DNA from: Rhynchosporium graminicola
Lineage: Eukaryota > Ascomycota > Leotiomycetes > Helotiales > Ploettnerulaceae
Length of the DNA: 64,000 bases
Assembly: GCA_900074885.1 (NCBI GenBank)
Contig: FJUW01000046.1
Location: 330,906 to 394,905 of the forward strand
Reading direction: 5' to 3'
The number at the start of each line of letters is the position of its first letter. Position 1 is the stretch's first letter. Under the pieces are notes generated by a model. The model saw only the letters and a program-made list of their open reading frames with translations, did not search any database and was not told where the DNA came from. Made by a program: the position numbers and the translations under genes. This document shows, one piece after another, positions 59,169-64,000 of the stretch.

Positions 59169-59361
59169 TATTAGTATCACTCTATCGTAGTACGTACAAT
59201 CAAGTAGTCTGCGTGAGCCAAAGTACAGTGATAATAGTAGTGGTATTATCTGTTGTATCGTAGCTATCTTTCCTAGGTAGTCGAGACTCCGTAAGGGAGA
59301 TATATCTAGCCGGCTAAACCCCGGTGCAGATACTCGACTAACACGTGACTATAGACTAACA
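59169..59361 (-). repeat. Copia LTR (193 bp), RIP-mutated relative of the solo LTR at 26788-26976
   Basis: On the plus strand it starts TATTAG and ends CTAACA, where the intact island copy has TGTTGG and CCAACA; these are G-to-A and C-to-T changes. The inner sequence keeps blocks such as CGTAGTACGTACAA, GTAGTCGAGA and CGGCTAAACCCCGG. It lies immediately after the Copia RNase H C-terminus (read on the minus strand), as a 3' LTR should. Confidence 0.8.
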
Positions 59362-60420
59362 TATGGACTAATACTAGGAGTACTTTAAAGTAGCTTCAAA
59401 CTATCTACTTCTCCGTATGAAAGTAACGCTTTTTGCCTTCTAGTAAGAGTAGTACCGTAGTACTACTCGTGCAGAAGTATTATGTAGTATATAGGTTTCC
59501 ACGTGATTAGGTCCAAAGATTAGATGACTAAACTAAACGCCTTATAGGCTCTCTTCCGGCTTCAAGTTATCTAAATTCCCTTTATCTACCTATTCTATAG
59601 GCTTAATAACTAATTAATTCGTATGCAATAGCTCCTTTAAAGCTCCGTTGCAATTTATCTTAGTTATCGTATCCGTAGGGTTATCTAGCCCTACTACCTA
59701 AATCACCTCCGATATCTCCTTTCTTTCGTACGCTTAACGTAGATATATAAAGTCGATTATTAATCTCTTCTCTCTTATAGTATTAAGTCGTACTATATAG
59801 TTATATAAAGATTTAGAATCGGTAACTATAATTAAAAGTAGTACTATAATCTCTATAATCTGCTTAATAGTAGTCTTAATAGCCCCGGCTATATTAAAAC
59901 CTTCTGATATAGCGTATAGTTCAGAGGCTAATACAGATCTAATAACTCTCTTATAGTAGACCGAAGACTAGTGAATAACGTTTACCTTATTATACTTATC
60001 TATAAGTATATAAACATAGCTAATTTAAGAGTAGAAGTCTTTCAAATTAGCAAATGAACTATCGGTAAATACGACGAGTTTAAGAGACTTCTTATCTAAT
60101 TTAACGTATTAGAGACCTTTACTATAGTTAAGCTTTTACTATAAGATTCTCTTATTTAAGAGCTTAAAGTCTTTCTCTATCGGATTTATAGTTTAAGTAG
60201 TAAAAGAGATATTAAACGATACTTCCGGCTAAGAAATAATTACTAGGTATAAACCTCTAGCTCTCTAGGCAGCAAATTGCTCGATTTAGGTAAGACCTTA
60301 TCGTATACCTCTATAGGAGTTAGTAAGATTAACTAGTTCTTTCTCAATTATTCTTAACGTCTTATTATGACGACTAGTCAGGTTTGGAGGTTTCTCCCTA
60401 TTAGTAGAAACACTTACTAC
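59169..60420 (-). mobile_element. 3' end of a second Ty1/Copia element (RNase H plus LTR), minus strand, RIP-degraded
   Basis: The minus strand encodes a Copia RNase H with stops: KLLNKRI near 60,150, KLVVFTDSSFANLKDFYS near 60,090, then RSVLASELYAISEGFNIAGA near 59,920 and VTDSKSLYNY near 59,820. The C-terminal DNPTDTITK block lies near 59,690. Downstream on that strand is the LTR 59169-59361. Sequence above about 60,200 is unclear and no integrase or full reverse transcriptase was recognised, so the element is 5'-truncated, with an approximate right border. Confidence 0.75.
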
Positions 60421-63400
60421 TAAGCGAGATTACACGAGTAGAGTTTAGGGGCCCCTTTTCATATATATACTTCCCTTCTCTCTCTACTTCTTCACTCCTT
60501 AGTTATAGATTCTCAAGTGATTCTTACTACTTCATATTTATAGCAATATAAGGTCTTATTACTTAGGTAGTTCTAAGACCTTTCTAGAGTAAGCGTCATA
60601 TTATCTATAACTCTTTTACTTATATCTAAGAAGATAGTAAATATCTACTTATATTATACCTCTATACCTAGAGCTACTAAACGCAAGAGACTATACTATA
60701 TAGAGAAGGCCTATACTAAGTATAAACTTAAAGAATAGCACCTAAACCGAAGTAACCTAAGTCCGATAAATCGATTACTAGTTCTCCGACTCCCTCTACC
60801 TCCTATTCTTCAGCGATTCGTAATACTTACCGTAACTTACCTCTCTCTATAATAGAGAGTACTCGCGATAACGCCTCGTCCGAGTTAAGCTCCCTAACTC
60901 CTACTATAATTAACGAACTCACTAAGTCGCTAAACCTCCCCGATAATACTCTTATATTAATAGTAACTATAAGTAACTTATAGGAAAACTGCGCTTACTA
61001 GCTATAAGAAGCAGAAAAGAAGCTCGCGGAGGAGAGATAATTAAACGCCGACTTATCTATAGAACTACGCTAGTTATAGGACGAGTTCCTAGAACTACAC
61101 TAGTTAACTATCTAGCGCTCTACTAAGTCTATATTGTTTAATAACATTTAATTGCGTATAATACTGCTACTATTAATTAAAGAAGATAACGCTACTCCTA
61201 TACTTAATAATCGTTATCGAGAATAATCTACCGGAGGAATATCGTTAATATTATACGCTACGCGTATAGAGAAGATACCGAACCTTCTAAATAAGCTCTC
61301 TGATAGAATCGACTACTCTCTAAAACTCTAGGAAGTGCAGATACGTAACGCCCTCTAGCGCTACTCTAGCTACTTTATCGATGAAGATCACTATAAAGAT
61401 TAGTTACTTAACTAAATAAAAGGAATAGCTAGAACCTACCTAGAACTCTTATTCTTAGAACTAGAATATAACGAAGAAAGTAGTATAATCGATTTACTTA
61501 ATATAATCACTTAACTTATCTTCTTCTTATCTAATCCATACGACTAATAAACTATAAGAGCTAGCTACTCCGCGCTAAAGATAGATTATAAGTAGACCTT
61601 CTAGACGTTCTACTACGAGTTTCGTACGCTAGCTCGTAAAGCTAAAGTAAATAATCAATCGACTCTAAAAATAGACTTATAAGAGAAGCTACCTATACAG
61701 CTACGGAAATAGCTCTTCTAATAGTACCGAACGTTAAGGATACTAGAAGAATACATTAAGGCTATATAAGCTGAAGACTAAGGTCAATTTATTAAAAAGA
61801 CCTACTATTCCGAGTCTTTAGCTAAGGCTAGCGCGACTCGGGAACGCCTTATAAATACCTCCTCCTAGCGCCGTAGTACTAACTCCTCTTCTTATCCGCA
61901 AATTAGTCTTCTTACGCCTAAGAACACTAGTGCAACTAGTAAATAAGTACTATACTCTACACGAAATGATACGCCTTATATATAATCGCTAGCGAATACT
62001 CCTTATTACTTTACGCTTACCTTATACTTACGCTCGTTATTAGCTCGACTTAATACTCTATATCGAATCAACGCAATTAACGCTAATAACGATATTAATA
62101 GTAAGCTAGAAGATAATAATAATAAAGAAACGTATAATAACGCCTAAGAGTATATTAAACTGCCAGTAAAAGACTACGCCTAAGGAAAGACTCCTTCCTA
62201 AGTAGTATACGAGATATGCGATATCTTAACCTTACGAAGCTTCTTAGTAGTTAATCGTTCACTATACGTACTACTCTTACTAAGAATAGACTCTCGTATA
62301 AGCTACCCGCACTTCTTAATTCTAGAGCTAATAGATACTATTTTATTAATTATTCTTTTCTCAAATCCCTTTCCTTCTTTTCAAAACCTTTAATTCACCC
62401 TCTGCTAAACGCAATTCCTATTAAAGGCTTTAATAGCGTCAATAGTAGTACTATTAGTTACTATATAATACTTAATTTAATAGTAGATCGTCGCGTTCAG
62501 GTATTTACCCCCTTTCTTATTACTACTCTCGGAAACTATAGTATTATACTCGGAAGGACCTAGCTTTCGGAATATTAAGTACTCTTAGATACCTCTAAAT
62601 AATAGATTATTTAGCTACTATATACTCCTCCTAATAACGTTTATAGCTCTCCGATCGAGATTAAGGACTTACGTAAATACTATACCTACTAGCGCTACTA
62701 ATATAATACTAATAAACGAAATAAACGCTTTAATTAGTTCTGGGAAGCGTATAAGGAATAGCGAAGCGCAGCTAACTCTCTTATTAATATTCGAGCTGTT
62801 ACTAACTCTATCTTTATTATTAAATAACTATTACTAGCTTAGAAGCGCACTTCTAGGGAGACTTATAGCTATAAAAACATCCAAAACTCTCCCCTAGAGG
62901 GTATTCTATAAGTAACTAACCCTCTATTACTACTGCCGATCAGTTAGGACCGATTCTCTAGTGTTTATACTACTTATTATAGATACAACGAGCCTAAGTG
63001 TTTATTACCTGAAGAATAAGAATAAAGTAGTAAAGAGAAGTCTTTATACTCTAGAGAAGCTACTAATATACGGCCGAAGTGCGTACGATTTAGTAATATT
63101 ATTACTTATATCCCGCGTAAATCTCTACTTTAACCTTAATTAGAAGTCTCTACGTTAAAGACCTATATATAAGACTACGCTCGTATAATTTATACTATAG
63201 ATTAATAGTTACTCAGGATACCATCTCGCGACTTAATAGAAGCTACTTAAAGTATAAATATAGCTACTATAATATTTCAGAAGCGATAAAGATCACCTTA
63301 TATACTTAGACCTCTTCTAGAGTCTCTTGCACTAGAGATTTACACGATTAGTAACCTAGCTTTCTATCTCTTATATAAACACTAGAAGTCTTCTAATAAT

Positions 63401-64000
63401 AAGATCTTCTCTATTACTCTTCACGAGATAGATAAGCTTCTTAATAACCGAATCGCAGTTTAGTAACGTAATACTACTATCGTATCTTTAACTATCGACC
63501 TTATAGAACGTCGTAAAACCGCTTAGTAATTTACTATTAGCTTAAGCGAATTAGATTCAGAACTATAGATCCCTCACGAGTATAGCTAGTAAGTATATGT
63601 CTTTTCTAAGGAAGCTAGCGATATTCTCCCTCCTTATCGCTTATACGATCACCGAATTAAGCTTAAGGAAGGGGCCGAGAAGAACTTTAAATACTCTCCC
63701 TTATATAAGATATCGGCTAAAGAACTTAAAGTCGTTAAGGCGTATATTACTAATAACTTAGCTAAAGGTTTTATTAAACCTTCTTAAGCACTATACGCTA
63801 TACTTATTCTTTTCGTTAAGAAAGCTAATAGAAATCTAAGATTCTATATCGACTTTCGCGCACTTAATAACCTTACGAGGAAAGATTAATATCTACTACT
63901 ATTAATCGATAAAACGCTAGCTAGAATCTCTACTACTAAGATATTCACTAAACTAGATATTCGCTAAGCGTTCTACCGAATTCGAATAGATCTAGCCTCT
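60421..64000 (+). mobile_element. Ty3/Gypsy retrotransposon (family E), gag to reverse transcriptase, RIP-degraded, runs off the window
   Basis: After an LTR/leader-like stretch (about 60,430-60,660) a broken gag region spans about 60,670-62,000. A retropepsin-like domain follows, with IPIKGFNSVNSSTISYYI, VQVFTPFLITTLGNYSIILG and the flanking TWLS at about 62,415-62,580. Reverse transcriptase begins near 63,690: LKVVKAYITNNLAKGFIKPS, ILFVKKANRNLRFYIDFRAL, then RISTTKIFTKLDIR up to the window end. Stops are frequent and CpA/TpG nearly absent. It differs in sequence from family B. The LTR could not be delimited because only one end is present. Confidence 0.82.

Noticed and set aside
1..64000. 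CRISPR arrays, bacterial operons, tRNA genes, centromeric satellite or telomeric repeats
   Set aside because: None was seen; the window is eukaryotic, no cloverleaf with a proper T-loop sequence was spotted by eye, and there are no TTAGGG runs.

Overview
The window reads as a filamentous ascomycete (Pezizomycotina) chromosome segment. Genes have short introns (46-150 nt) with GT..AG ends and clear branch points. The proteins are fungal or general eukaryotic housekeeping types, and the transposon blocks carry a strong repeat-induced point mutation (RIP) signature: CpA/TpG almost absent, TpA in excess, transposon reading frames full of stops. Protein resemblance suggests Leotiomycetes, but that is inference.

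Layout. Positions 1 to about 2,460 are a RIP-degraded block: the 5' part of a minus-strand Ty3/Gypsy element (LTR 1324-1589) and a decayed Tc1/mariner transposase. From about 2,650 to 50,100 lies a gene island of normal composition. It holds a BolA/Fra2-like protein; the AP-1 beta-adaptin; a HIRIP3-like histone chaperone; a U6 snRNA gene split by two spliceosomal introns; an aminoglycoside-phosphotransferase-family pseudogene; trehalose-6-phosphate synthase; a putative small membrane protein; a DUF7924-type protein; an FSH1-type serine hydrolase with one frameshift; a solo LTR with perfect target-site duplication; an extended SDR reductase; Vid27; a PAP2 lipid phosphatase; Atg9; Cog6; a MIT+AAA ATPase of the Sap1/Yta6/spastin type; mitochondrial ribosomal protein uS17m; a LINE-type RNase H remnant; a DUF6594-like membrane-protein pseudogene; and a 5S rRNA gene. 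From about 50,500 to 64,000 is a second RIP block: a minus-strand Copia element, a second copy of the Gypsy family seen at position 1 (opposite orientation), a complete 1.77 kb LTR element nested in it, the 3' end of another Copia, and a second Gypsy family running off the right edge inside its reverse transcriptase.

The intact genes do not form a pathway cluster. Several serve membrane traffic (AP-1 beta, Cog6, Atg9, Vid27, the MIT-AAA ATPase, a lipid phosphatase). ATG9 and COG6 share a 469-bp divergent promoter region. The most notable item is the U6 gene with two introns. Others are the nested LTR element with RIP-diverged LTRs, an apparently RIP-free insert inside a RIP-destroyed Copia, and several gene remnants in the island whose stops look like C-to-T changes.

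All coding coordinates span introns; exon boundaries are given in each entry. Splice sites were chosen by reading frame, GT/AG ends and family resemblance, and no transcript evidence was available.
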